64,000 bases of DNA from Spiroplasma endosymbiont of Polydrusus cervinus. GTDB lineage: Bacteria > Bacillota_I > Bacilli_A > Mycoplasmatales > Mycoplasmataceae. The stretch spans positions 496,001 through 560,000 of the forward strand of contig NZ_OZ026469.1 of assembly GCF_964019755.1 (NCBI RefSeq). The letters run 5' to 3'. Positions 1-9,746 of the stretch are shown here, one piece after another. The notes under the pieces are model-generated. The model had not been told where the DNA came from and did no database searches. It was given only the letters and a program-made list of their open reading frames with translations. Every line of letters begins with the position of its first letter. Within the stretch, counting starts at the first letter, position 1. The position numbers and the translations under genes are program-made.

Positions 1-850
1 CTAATGGTAAAATTATATTATGTGTTTTTTCACATTCTGCTTTTCCATCTTTAACAAATCATTGTAATAACGCAATTAAATCAGGCGCAGCATTATGTAA
101 CAAATCTCTAACTGTTCCTTTCCCTTTAATTGTTTTATTAAAAGAAATATCTTTATCAAGATAACTGTTAATATTGACTCCGATATTTTTGACACTATTA
201 GTAATAATTTCTAATACATTATCAAATTTTGAAATAAAATCAGATTCCGCAATTTTTATTAAATTAATTTTCATAATTTCTTCCTTTGGTAACGGAATAA
301 GCCCGATAAAACTATATAAGTCAGCAAAAGTTAGATTTATTCCTGCTTTAATCTGTAGAAATGGTAAATCAATTTTTTGTTTTATATCACTTGTGCTACT
401 AATCTTGTTAACAGCATTTTTTACATGTAATAATTCATTGACAACTCATTGAATTATTATATATAATTCTTCTTTATCTTTTCTTAAAATACTAACGCTA
501 GCAGTCCCATTAACAATTTCCAAATCGCCTTTGGCTTCTTGTTGTTCTGCGATAGCTAATGTATTAGATTGCTCATTACCACCGACAATTTTTGGTTGAA
601 CAAATGTTTTATCATTTTTAATCACTAATTTATAATTTTCTAAAGTATGGCGATTCCCTAACTCTTCAGCTAATTGTTCGTTTGTTATCATTAATGATGA
701 AGCTAAAAATGGTATTTCAGTATATTGTTCTAATTCCCGTTTAATAGTTTCAAGCGATGCATCGTTTTGTTTAGTATGGCATGTTGTCGTAGATATAGCG
801 CTGACTGCAATTATTAAAACAGATCCTAAAAAAGCTAATAACTTTTTCAT
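1..850 (-). CDS. Spiralin-like surface lipoprotein, 3' end beyond window
   Basis: Starts at an ATG at 850 with AGGAGG-type SD upstream. The N-terminus MKKLLAFLGSVLIIAVSA is a lipoprotein signal, with the acceptor Cys in TTTC-H (weak lipobox, Thr at -1). The frame stays open to the window edge if the TGA at 446-448 is Trp, so the piece shown is about 283 codons. The mature part is hydrophilic and starts with KQND. Length and layout resemble spiroplasma spiralin-type lipoproteins such as the gene at 49950-51110. It would be an anchored membrane-surface protein; no enzymatic motif is visible. The family call is inference from the signal peptide and composition. Confidence 0.6.
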
Positions 851-881
851 TTTCTTTCCTCCTCATTTTAATTTAGTTCTT

Positions 882-1059
882 GTATACTGTAAAACTAAAT
901 CATAAAAAGTTAATAAAATTATAACAAATTAAAAATAAAAAACAATAATTACAAAAAATATTAAATTAAAAATAATATTTTTAATATTTATTTTTAAAAT
1001 TATAAAATTAAACACAACAAAAAATAAATTTTACTAATCTTAACAAACACTAATTTAAT
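882..1059. repeat. R-end terminal region of IS30-type element
   Basis: Begins TGTATACTGTAAAACTAAAT, the R end found throughout this window, followed by about 150 bp of AT-rich sequence that also occurs inverted at 38444-38615. It lies at the 3' side of the IS30-type transposase remnant, so it is read as that element's long terminal region. Confidence 0.7.
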
Positions 1060-2037
1060 TTAAAAAATTTTTTTAAAATATTGTCTTGATGTAAAATTTT
1101 CCAAGCAAGGTCTAATTATGGTATTTAATATATCTAAAATAGATTTTAATCTACTACGAATATTAATTAATGGCTCATTTTGAGCCAATCAACGCCTTAT
1201 ATCTCTATTTATTCTTTCTACTAATCCTTTCTGGCGAGGTTTACCAGAATCACAAAAATAAACTCTTATTTTAAAGTGTTTTTCTATTGTTTTTCATCTA
1301 TAAAATTCTTTTCCTCTATCGGTTAAAATACAACTAAATTTACTAATACCAATTTATTTAATCATTTTCATTAAAATTGTTAATACAACACTTGCCTTTT
1401 TACTAAATAAAGTATGATAAAAAAGTATTTTTGATTTACGATTTACTAAAACTAACAAATAAAAATTATCACAATCAAGAGTATCCATTTTTCAAATTCC
1501 ACTAAAACTTAAATCATTTCCATAATCATTTAAAAATTGCTTATAATCTCTAATATTAAGTAATTTTCCACGATTATCATTTTGTTCCCCATTTTTTGTT
1601 TTTCTTTTTTTATTTTTAAAATATAACATTTCTTTTTTTAAATTAAAATAACCTAATTTAATATATTTATACATTGTTTTAAAACATACACCAAATTTTA
1701 CATTATATTGTAATTCATACGAAGTAATAATATTTTGTGGCGAACGACCAAAATTATTATATTCATTAGAAAAATGACTTAATTCTTGTGAATTTAACAT
1801 TGAATATTTACGACATTGTTTTTTATTTTTATCATGTATTTCTTTGTGCTTTTGCAGCATTATAATCATTAATATTATCAAACATATTTAACTCTTGCCA
1901 AATAGTTCTAGAATCTCTATTCATTTGCTTAGCAATTTTTCGAATATTAATTGTTCCATTTTTTTAAATAATTCATTATCTTTTAATTTTTCCAAATTTA
2001 CTCTTTCATTAAAATCTAATCTTTCATATTTTTTCAC
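1060..2037 (-). pseudogene. IS30-type transposase, decayed
   Basis: Starts at GTG 2037 behind AGGAGG (a related remnant at 31217 has ATG). The N-terminus MKKYERLDFNERVNLEKLK is followed by an HTH (INIRKIAKQMNRDSRTIW) and a DDE core ending in TDRGKEF and CDSGKPRQKGLVERINR, typical of IS30. Lesions are visible. The frame shifts in the A-run before the HTH and again near 1865, and a TAA replaces CAA at 1354-1356 (the copy at 38131 has CAA there). It should not make active transposase. An IS30-like ORF is known in SpV1 plectroviruses, so a viral origin is possible. Confidence 0.8.
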
Positions 2038-2099
2038 ACTTTACCTCCTAAAATATTTAAAATGTTATAATTATTGTACATAAATTATAACTGTAAATT

Positions 2100-2182
2100 G
2101 TAAAGAAAAAAACCGCATATGACGTTATTTGGTGTTTGGTATTTTAGCCTTGTTAATTATTATTATTGCAATTAAATTATAA
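2100..2182 (+). pseudogene. C-terminal tail of a lost membrane protein
   Basis: The open frame ends in RYLVFGILALLIIIIAIKL and TAA at 2180-2182, immediately before a rho-independent terminator. The peptide is a typical terminal membrane helix. Its 5' part is replaced by IS30-element sequence, so this looks like the surviving tail of a + strand gene. Identity unknown. Confidence 0.4.
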
Positions 2183-2187
2183 AAATT

Positions 2188-2217
2188 AACCACAATTGTG
2201 GTTTTTATTTTTTTTTT
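2188..2217 (+). terminator. Rho-independent terminator
   Basis: The perfect stem AACCACAATTGTGGTT is followed by a T-rich run to 2217. It closes the truncated + strand gene and separates it from dnaE. Confidence 0.7.
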
Positions 2218-2246
2218 CGTTAAAATGTAAGGAGAGCGAGGTAACA

Positions 2247-5200
2247 ATGATGACAACTCCCTATTTAAATGTTAGAACAAGTTATAGTTTATTATCATCT
2301 TTAATTACATTTGATAAATATTTTAATCATGCTATGACAACAGGTTTAACATCGTTAGCAATTTGTGACAGTAATATGTTTGGGATTTATGAGTTTCATC
2401 AACTTTGTCAAAAAAATAAAATTAAACCAATCGTTGGCTTAAATGTTACTATTTTATTTAATGATGTTACTTATAATATGAATTTATTCGCGCGTAATCA
2501 ACAGGGTTATTTTAATTTAGTTGAAATTTCATCCATCATGATGATTAATGCCGAACATAAAAAACTTTTAACATTAGATGAAATTAAACAATTTTTAACA
2601 GCTGATGTTAAGATTATTATTAATTATACAACGGATAATTATCAACGAGCCCTGTACCAAACGCTACAGAGTATTTTAAAACAAGAGACTGATTTATATG
2701 TAGGGATTAATAATGATAATTTATCGTTATTAACTTCTTTTCAAACATTACTAGCAGCGGAACAAATTATTTGAAATAATAAAGTGCAATATTTTACTAG
2801 TGAAGATTTTACTGCCTACAAAGTTGTTGATACGATTAAAACACAGACTTTATTTAAAGAGAGTAAATTGCAAGATTTCTATGGTTGAGTAGCGCCGTCA
2901 AACCTTTATCACCAATATTTTGATAATATTAATTCTTTTATTGCAACAATTGATTTTTTTCCATTGCATAAAGGTACTATTTTTGATAATTTATTACATT
3001 ATCCAATCCCGGATAATCAATCAGCGCAACAATTTTTACGAGAAATCTGTGAGACAGCCTTGGCACAAAAAAAGATTACAAAATTAAAAGCAACATATCT
3101 TGAACGATTAAATTATGAATTAACAGTTATTAATAAGATGGGTTTTAATGATTATTTTTTAATTGTCTGAGATTATGTTCGGTATGCTAAAGAACAAAAC
3201 ATCTTTGTTGGTCCGGGACGAGGAAGTGCTGCGGGTAGTTTAGTTAGTTATTTATTAGATATTACAACAATTGATCCAATTACTTATAATTTACTTTTTG
3301 AGCGTTTTTTAAATCCTGAACGAAAAAGTTTACCTGATATTGATATTGATTTTGAAGACGATAAGCGGGAAATGGTGGTTGAATATTTATTTGAAAAATA
3401 TGGTAGTGAGCATGTTGCTCATATTATAACTTTTCAAACAATTGGGGTGAAAATGGCCATTCGGGATATTTGTCGTATTTTTGATATTGCAATTGAAGAA
3501 GCGGACAAAATGAGTAAAGCAGTTCCATTAGAATTTAATTATCATTATGAGCAAGGAATTAGTGCTAATCCTCTTTTTGAAATTTATCAAAAAAAATACC
3601 CCCAAGTCTTTTTGCATTTAAAAAAAATTATTGGTTTACCACGGCAAACAGGAACCCATGCAGCAGGGGTTGTTTTAACCCAACAACGATTACAAACAAT
3701 TATTCCGATTAAAGAGGGATATAATGGCATTTATCAAACCCAATATTCAATGAATTACTTAGAAGAATTGGGAATTTTAAAAATGGATTTATTAGGATTA
3801 CGGAATTTAACTATTTTACATGATGTTGTTAATAATATTTATCAGGAAACAAAAGTAAAATTAGATGTTAATACCTTGCCGTTAAATGATCAAAAAACGT
3901 ATCAATTGTTAGCGCAAGGCGATACAAAAGGGATTTTTCAGTTAGAATCACCTGGTATGACAAAGGTTTTAATTGATATGGTTCCGGACCAATTAGAAGA
4001 TATTGTTGCAACTTCATCATTGTATCGTCCGGGACCGCAGGATAATATTCCTTTGTTTATTAAACGAAAAAAAAAATTAGCGAAAGTTACTTATATTGAT
4101 GAACGTTTAGCAGAAATTTTAGCCCCAACATATGGGATTATTGTTTATCAAGAACAAGTTATGTTAATTGCCCAGAAAGTTGCTAATTTTTCCCTAACGA
4201 AAGCGGATGTTTTTCGTCGTGCGATGGGGAAAAAAGATGCCACAATTATGAGCCAAATAAAAACAGAATTTATTGAAGAGGCAGTGAAAAATCATTATGT
4301 TGAGAAAACCGCTCAAGAAATATGAGAATTAATTTATAAATTTGCGGCGTATGGTTTTAACCGTAGTCATGCGGTTGCTTATTCATTATTGGGTTATCAA
4401 ATGGCGTATTTAAAAGCAAACTATCCTTCGCAATTTTTGGCTAGTTTGTTAACACATGTTATTGGTGATGAAAATAAGACTCATGATTATATTAATTTAG
4501 CAAAGAAAAATCATTTAACAATTGTCCCACCAAATATTAATGCCCCATATCGCCAATATTATACGGTTGATAATCAAATTTGTGTGCCATTATTAATTAT
4601 TAAACAAATTGGTTTTGCCTTTTTTAATAAAATTGCACAAGAATATCAGACGAATGGTTTATTTACCGATTTATATGATTTGTTTATTCGCTTGTATAAA
4701 AAGGGGTTAAACCGTAAAACTTATGAAGCATTATGTTTTTCGGGGGCGTTAGACTTTTTTAAATTAAATCGAATTACAGTATTTAATAATTATCAACGGA
4801 TTCTTACTTATATTGAACTAATTAAAACCCAAGAAGAAAATGAAAATTTAGTTGTTGACTTTTCATTAGCGGAAAAACCAGAATTAGTAATTGAACCAGA
4901 TGATGAAGTTGTTTGTTTGGAAAAAGAGTATGAATTTTTAGGATTTTATTTATCGAACCATCCTTTGAAATATCTTCGTGAAAAAGAGGGATACCAAGAT
5001 AAAATAACCTTAATTAGTAATTTACGATTAACATTGGGTTTAACAAATGTTTTAGTTTTAGTTAAACGGGTAAAAACAATTACGGATAAAAATAATAATA
5101 AAATGGCTTTCTTAGATTGTTACGATGAAAGTGGCGAAATTAGTATTACTGCTTTTGCCGGAATATATAAGGATTATGCAAATTTATTAAAAGTTAATAA

Positions 5201-5294
5201 TGTTTTATTATTAAATATTCGTTTAGGGACATATAATAATAAGATTAATGGTATTATTAATCGCATTAAATTTATTAGTGGGAAGCAAGAGTAA
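2247..5294 (+). CDS. dnaE: DNA polymerase III alpha subunit, DnaE type
   Basis: 1015 aa, read with TGA as Trp at several places; start ATG 2247 behind AAGGAGAG. It is a replicative family C polymerase, a second enzyme beside PolC in mollicutes. An N-terminal PHP domain is followed by the polymerase core with GPGRGSAAGS (about residue 321), the catalytic pair PDIDIDF (Asp364/Asp366) and the third Asp at about 514 (KMDLLGLRNL). THAAGVVLT and LYRPGP are also present, with an OB-fold region near the C-terminus. The PHP metal ligands are not conserved: the usual HxxVH-type start reads YLNVRTSYS, so no PHP nuclease activity is expected. A truncated membrane gene with its terminator precedes it and mobile DNA follows it. 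Length is normal for short DnaE forms. Confidence 0.95.
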
Positions 5295-5317
5295 ATCTTT
5301 ATTGAACTTATTACAAC

Positions 5318-5477
5318 TGTAAATTGTAAATACCAAATCATAAAAAGTTAACTATTAATTTAGTTAACTTTTTAAGTTAATTTTTAAGTTAATTATAGGG
5401 GGTTGAAATTATGCAAATAAAGCAATATTTAATTTTGCGGTCGTTAGTAAAAAAGTATGATAAAGATATTGTTTTAA
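5318..5477 (+). mobile_element. L-end mini-element with interrupted 36-codon ORF
   Basis: Starts TGTAAATTGTAAATACCAAA and continues through an AGTTAAC-rich palindrome and a GG-rich SD to ATG 5411 (MQIKQYLILRSLVKKYDKDIV). The ORF is cut by IS3 copy A. The uninterrupted version is at 31429-31648, and the same interruption recurs at 54018-54166. Confidence 0.7.
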
Positions 5478-5546
5478 TAGACTGCACCCAAAAAAGTAAG
5501 TAAAGAAAAAAAGTCTTTGCTAAACTTAAAGGAGGTGCATTTTTAT

Positions 5547-5810
5547 ATGGCAAGAAAAGGACAAAAATTTAATAAATATACAGCATATTTTCGAAAAATG
5601 ATAGTACAAGAGATTAAAAATAATAGTATAAGTTTTATTGCAAAAAAATATCAAATTAATAAAAAAACTGTTGTTTCATGGTATGAAAATTTTAAGAAAG
5701 GAATTTTAAACACCAATAAAGGTCCAAAAGAATCATTTGAAAAAAGAGATTTAAACTATTACAAAGTTAGGTATGAATTACTAAAAAAGCTTCATGACTT
5801 TTACAATTAA
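5547..5810 (+). CDS. IS3-family OrfA, HTH protein (copy A)
   Basis: 87 aa. The start ATG 5547 has AAAGGAGGTG nine bases upstream; the longer upstream frame has no SD. The helix-turn-helix ISFIAKKYQINKKTVVSWYE binds the element ends. The slippery heptamer A AAA AAG at 5783-5789 lies in the correct phase near the end of the gene, as in IS150. A fraction of ribosomes should shift to -1 and make OrfAB, the active transposase. OrfA alone probably represses. Confidence 0.88.
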   Translation: MARKGQKFNKYTAYFRKMIVQEIKNNSISFIAKKYQINKKTVVSWYENFKKGILNTNKGPKESFEKRDLNYYKVRYELLKKLHDFYN

Positions 5811-6670
5811 ATAAAAGAAAAATTGTATTTTTTATCAAAGAAAACATTAATAAATATCCACTAAATTTATTACTTGATATAACAGATTTAAAGCGTAGTT
5901 ATTGAGATAAATATAAAAATTATTCAAGTAATGGTAAGGATAGCGAATCATTAAAAAATATTGTAAAAGTCTATGAAGAAAATTTAAAACAATTTGGTTA
6001 TCGTCGAATTACCAAATATTTAAAAGAAGATTATGGCATTATTTATAATGCTAAGAAAGTATTGCGAATTATGAAAGAAAATAATATTCAAGCTGAATAT
6101 GTAAAGCGTATGCGTAGAAAAATATTAATAAAACAAAATAGAAATAAAAATATAATTAAATATCCTGATTTAGTAAATCGTAATTTTAATTATATTAAAG
6201 AAAGATTTTCAATTTTATTTACTGATGTAACTTATTTAATTTGAAATGGTAAAAAACATTATCAATCAACAATACTTGATGGATGATATACTAAAGAAAT
6301 TATTGATGTAAAATGATCAAAATTTAATAATAACAAACTTGTACTTGATAATTTAAATGATGCAATTAATAAAATTAAAAAAATAAAAAAAGATTTAAAT
6401 AAAATAATAATTCATTCAGATCACGGATATCAATATACATCTAAAGATTACAATAGTAAATGTTTAGATAACAAAATTATAATTTCAATGGGTAAAAATT
6501 ATCATTGTGCAGACAACATTATTATTGAAAGTTTTCATTCATTACTTAAAAAAGGAAGAATCCATAATAAAAATTATAAATCTCATAATGAATATATTAA
6601 TGATGTTAAAAAATGAAATAAATGATATTCAAACCAAAAAGAAAAATATATAATAAATGAAAGTTTGTAA
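5789..6670 (+). CDS. IS3-family OrfB, DDE transposase (copy A)
   Basis: The frame is entered by -1 slippage at 5783-5789 and runs to TAA 6668-6670, about 293 codons with several TGA as Trp. The DDE residues are recognisable in LFTDVTYLIW, HSDHGYQYTS and IIIESFHSLLKKG. It catalyses cut-and-copy of the IS. Relative to copies B and C it has one extra in-frame codon (DGWYTK against DGYTK). No internal nonsense codon is visible. An independent start is unlikely because no SD precedes a suitable ATG. Confidence 0.85.
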
Positions 6671-6708
6671 ACCTTTTTATTAATACTTACTAAACAGGGT
6701 GCAGTCTA

Positions 6709-6955
6709 GACTTAATTCTTTTAATTTTCTTTGTGGTCTAATTTCATTATAAAATTTAATATATTGTGGAATCATTATATATATATATATATATATATAT
6801 TCTTTGTTTCTAAAAATACGTTTTAATGTTTCAAAAAATTCAGTTTTAAAAGTTCCAAATCAAGATTCAGTATGACCATTATCTGGTGAAGATCCTCTTC
6901 GTGACATTGAAATTATTATTCCCAATTTTTTACACAAATTTGTAAATATAAAATT
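6709..6955 (-). pseudogene. 3' fragment of a second IS3-type transposase
   Basis: The reverse strand encodes SRRGSSPDNGHTESWFGTFK and later YIKFYNEIRPQRKLKE, the C-terminal E-region of IS3-group OrfB. This is a different lineage from copies A-C. An (AT)n tract at about 6774-6800 has expanded inside it. The 5' part is missing; it abuts IS3 copy A on one side and a palindromic repeat on the other. Confidence 0.75.
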
Positions 6956-7144
6956 TGTATACTGTAAAACTAAATCATAAAAAGTTAATAAGATTATAAC
7001 AAATTAAAAATAAAAAACAATAATTACAAAAAATATTAAATTAAAAACATTGTTTTTAATTTAATATTTTTTGTAATTATTGTTTTTTATTTTTAATTTG
7101 TTATAATCTTATTAACTTTTTATGATTTAGTTTTACAGTATACA
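6956..7144. repeat. 189-bp palindromic MITE-like element (R/R arms)
   Basis: A near-perfect inverted repeat. Each arm of about 92 bp starts TGTATACTGTAAAACTAAAT and contains the outward promoter-like TATAAT. It is the longest palindromic member of the family here and has no coding capacity. Confidence 0.85.
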
Positions 7145-7150
7145 AAAAAA

Positions 7151-7580
7151 TTATTTACCACATTTACTATCACCTTCATTGATAGTAAACCATTCATCAT
7201 CTATCTTTTGAATAACAAAACTACAATTTTCACACTTACTTAAATCTTCGCCTAAACTTATTAATTTATGCATAATATCTCTACTTTCTAATTTTTTATT
7301 ATATTTTATTTTATTTAAAATAACAATAACAATTATTGAAGAGGAAAATAATAAAGAAAACAAACTTGAAATATATATTTGTATTTGATTTGTTAAGACA
7401 CCATAAATAATTCAAATAATAGAATTTAAAAAAATAAAAAACAAGGTTATTTTTGATAGAGATTTTGTATTTTTTTGTATTAATACTTTAATTGTTTGCG
7501 GTAATAACGTTATTAAACTAGTAACAAAACCAATTCAAGCTATAATATCAATTAATATTTCTTTTATATTTTAAACTTCA
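7151..7580 (-). pseudogene. SemiSWEET / PQ-loop membrane protein, start damaged
   Basis: About 140 codons. Three membrane helices with WIGFVTSLITLLPQTIKVL (PQ-loop), KSLSKITLFFIFLNSIIW and a third hydrophobic stretch match the SemiSWEET half-transporter fold, whose members move sugars as dimers. A C-terminal cytosolic tail has paired Cys (CENC, KCGK). The ATG at 7580, just after the parA stop, runs out of frame unless one A is restored in the A-run at about 7570, so it is called broken; a non-ATG start cannot be excluded. It is the last gene of a plasmid-like par operon. Substrate unknown. Confidence 0.6.
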
Positions 7581-7581
7581 T

Positions 7582-8358
7582 TTATTTTATTTCTTTAATA
7601 AGTTCTTCGTATGCTTGTTTTTGTCGTCAATAATATTTACTGTCTCAATTACTTGCTAATTCGTTTTCGTTTGTTAAAAAAGTTTCAGAACTTTTTAATA
7701 TTATTTTAAAACAATAATTTAAAAATCCCTTTTCATCTAATCACTCATTAATTAATATTAAATTTTTATCACTTTTTATAGTATTCAATATTATTTTATA
7801 TTCTGGTATTTTTCTTTTTTCTCTTTTGCAAATATATTTTAAAGTATTAATTAAATCTAAAATTCCCTTAAATGCTCCCAAGCCTTCATTAATAGGAATT
7901 ATAATCAAGTCAGAAATAATTAATCAATTTAAACTTAATTCATCTACTGTTGGTGGATAATCAATTAAAACATAATCATAACTATCAAGTGTTTCTTTAT
8001 TAGTTAAATAAATATTTTCAGCAACAAAAAATTTATCATTATTCTCATAAAGTTTTTTTAATAAAAAATTTACTTTTTTTACTTTTTCTCTACCAACAAT
8101 ATAATCAATTTCTTTATATTTTGTATTTTGAATAACTTTTTTTAAAGAATTATTCTTGTTAAAAACAAAACAATCTGATATTGTTTTTTCTAAATTAACT
8201 TCTGTACCTTTTAATTCAAAAGTTATTGTTGCCTGTGGGTTTAAATCAATTATTAAAAATTTTTTATTTTCTAAAGCAAATTTATATGCGACATTTTTAC
8301 AGAGCGTTTTTTTCCCAACAACCCCAACCTTTTTATTATAAAAACTAATCATTTTCAT
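7582..8358 (-). CDS. parA: ParA-family partition ATPase
   Basis: 258 aa with TGA as Trp at 7924-7926. The deviant Walker A VGVVGKKTL lies near residue 15, LIIDLNPQATIT follows as the A' motif, and YDYVLIDYPP is Walker B. ParA/Soj-type ATPases segregate plasmids with a small DNA-binding partner. Its start overlaps the stop of the upstream CopG-like gene, suggesting translational coupling, and palindromes upstream could be operators or parS. The layout is like Spiroplasma pSci-type plasmids, so this is probably an integrated plasmid piece. The first Gly of the usual KGGVGKT is replaced. Confidence 0.8.
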
Positions 8359-8583
8359 TGTTGTTGTTTTCCCTTCTATATCTTTTTCTTAAAATTCTAT
8401 TCATAAGAGTTGTGTATTTTAACTCTTTTTTGCTGCTTCTTTTTTAAATTCTTTTACTAATTCTGAATCACATGTCATAGTTGACATTTTTTGATTTTAA
8501 TATTTATCATTTTCTTTTTTAAATGCTATTGTATCTTCAATTTTTTCTAATTTTTTTCTGTTTTTTTCACTTGTAATTGGCAT
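8345..8583 (-). pseudogene. CopG-like ribbon-helix-helix regulator, broken
   Basis: Starts at ATG 8583 (MPITSEKNRKKLEKIEDTI). Pieces KMSTMTCDSELVKEFKKEAA and LKYTTLMNRILRKRY match the strand and helices of plasmid RHH proteins. A TAA at 8497-8499 and a frame change near 8435 split it. The restored frame ends at TAG 8345-8347 inside the parA start. It would have been the ParB/CopG partner and autoregulator of the par operon. Confidence 0.65.
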
Positions 8584-8607
8584 TAAAAAAATTTCCTTTC
8601 TAATTTA

Positions 8608-8687
8608 GATTATTAATAATCTAAATAATCTAAGTTAATAATACCTTTATTTTATTAACTTTTCAATAAAATAATCTAAAGATTATT
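8608..8687. promoter_or_regulatory. AATAATCT/AGATTATT operator-like repeats
   Basis: Upstream of the copG-parA operon: palindrome AGATTATTAATAATCT (8608-8623), a further AATAATCT just after it, and AATAATCTAAAGATTATT (8670-8687). Spaced copies of one 8-bp half-site fit RHH operators or a parS site. The rest of the gap (8690-8990) shows no gene. Confidence 0.55.
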
Positions 8688-8993
8688 TTATATATAATAT
8701 TACATAATTAATTTTTGTTATGATTAAACTCATTAAACTAACTTTCAATGCGTTACAGACGATAATTTTATAAAAAACAATAAAAACCCTTATTTTATAA
8801 GGAATAATTAACTATGTTCGTTCATTTAAATATAAAAATGAAATTTTAGGTGAGCAGTTGATTTTCTGAAATTTTGTGATAAAATAATTTACAAGTTAAA
8901 AAGTTTTGAGGTTCTTTCAAATAAATTTGGATAACCTTTATAAAATTCTTCGCTTAACGATTATAATTTTTTCCAAGTATTTTAAAAAGGCTG

Positions 8994-9132
8994 TGTATAC
9001 TGTAAAAATAAATCATAAAAAGTTAATAAAATTAAACACAACAAAAAATAAATTTTACTAATCTTAACAAACATTTATTTTTTGTTGTGTTTAATTTTAT
9101 TAACTTTTTATGATTTATTTTTACAGTATACA
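8994..9132. repeat. 139-bp palindromic element (R/R arms)
   Basis: Near-perfect inverted repeat starting TGTATACTGTAAAAATAAAT and ending in its complement. Its inner sequence (TTAAACACAACAAAAAATAA) matches the inner part of the IS30 terminal region at about 1005-1060. The host bases CTG and CAG at its edges extend the palindrome. It lies just downstream of rpmF. Confidence 0.8.
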
Positions 9133-9148
9133 CAGCAGCTATTATTCC

Positions 9149-9325
9149 CTAATCAACTTTAATAACTTCTTTATCCTTATAATATCCACATTCACGACAA
9201 ACTCTATGTGATTTAATTGATGCTCCACAATTTTTACATGATATCAAAGTTGCTCCAACTAATTTAAAATGTGTTCGGCGTTTTCTTTTTGCCTGTTTGG
9301 ATGTTTTTCGAAATGGTACCGCCAT
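9149..9325 (-). CDS. rpmF: 50S ribosomal protein L32
   Basis: 58 aa, start ATG 9325 behind [27 protein letters not shown] is the L32 signature, followed by the four-Cys zinc ribbon (SCKNCG and VCRECG). Complete, of usual length. It follows the broken yceD as in the common yceD-rpmF pair. Confidence 0.95.
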   Translation of the reverse strand: MAVPFRKTSKQAKRKRRTHFKLVGATLISCKNCGASIKSHRVCRECGYYKDKEVIKVD

Positions 9326-9346
9326 TATTTTTCCTCCTCTGTTGTT

Positions 9347-9746
9347 TTAACTAATTTTTCCGTGTAATTGTTCTCATCGTGAATTCGCTTGAGCTGCTTG
9401 ATACGCTGCAAATTCTTCTTCGGAAAAAACTTGCCAAGTTGAATCACCACTAGTTATTTTATCACTATTTTTCGATAAGCTAATAGGACTATTCATAATT
9501 ATTTCATCTCACACATACTTTATTATATCAAAATTTTTCTCATTTAATTAATTAATATTGCTTTTTTTAAAAATTTAAAACTATATTTATCATTTCACTC
9601 TAAATTAACCGGAACAACAAAATGTTCCAATGTATGGGTATCTTCAACCACAATTTCGCCAATAATTGTTGCTGCAATATTAATTGCATTAAGATCACAG
9701 TGATAATTAATAACACCTTTCACCTGCCCTGTTTTAAGAGACTGTA
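9347..9746 (-). pseudogene. YceD/DUF177 protein, truncated and frameshifted
   Basis: The first segment ([20 protein letters not shown] ... HFVVPVNLEWNDKYSF) matches the middle of DUF177. The last segment (ISLSKNSDKITSGDSTWQVF) matches its C-terminus. They are in different frames, with the shift near 9540-9550, and the normal first 50 or so residues are absent. The remaining 5' end overlaps the rplA 3' end in another frame. DUF177 proteins sit before rpmF and act in 23S rRNA or ribosome assembly. A deletion joining rplA to mid-yceD explains the picture; sequencing error could account for the frameshift but not the missing start. Confidence 0.65.

Larger units (their letters stand above)
5478..6708 (+). 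mobile_element. IS3-family (IS150-like) insertion sequence, copy A
   Basis: 1231 bp bounded by inverted ends TAGACTGCACCC and GGGTGCAGTCTA. It contains orfA and orfB joined by a -1 frameshift signal. Two nearly identical full copies (11987-13262, 54167-55396) and one 3' fragment (30965-31127) are in the window. This copy keeps both ends and both frames and could be active. Confidence 0.9.

Noticed and set aside
174-452. Open frame on the + strand inside the lipoprotein gene
   Set aside because: Antisense shadow without SD; the reverse-strand gene with a signal peptide explains the region.
2091-2105. L-like sequence TGTAAATTGTAAAG as right end of the first IS30-type element
   Set aside because: It is in the wrong orientation to be that element's inverted end, and the consensus is lost after 13 bases.
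6774-6800. (AT)n microsatellite
   Set aside because: Simple repeat inside a transposase fragment; no sign of function.
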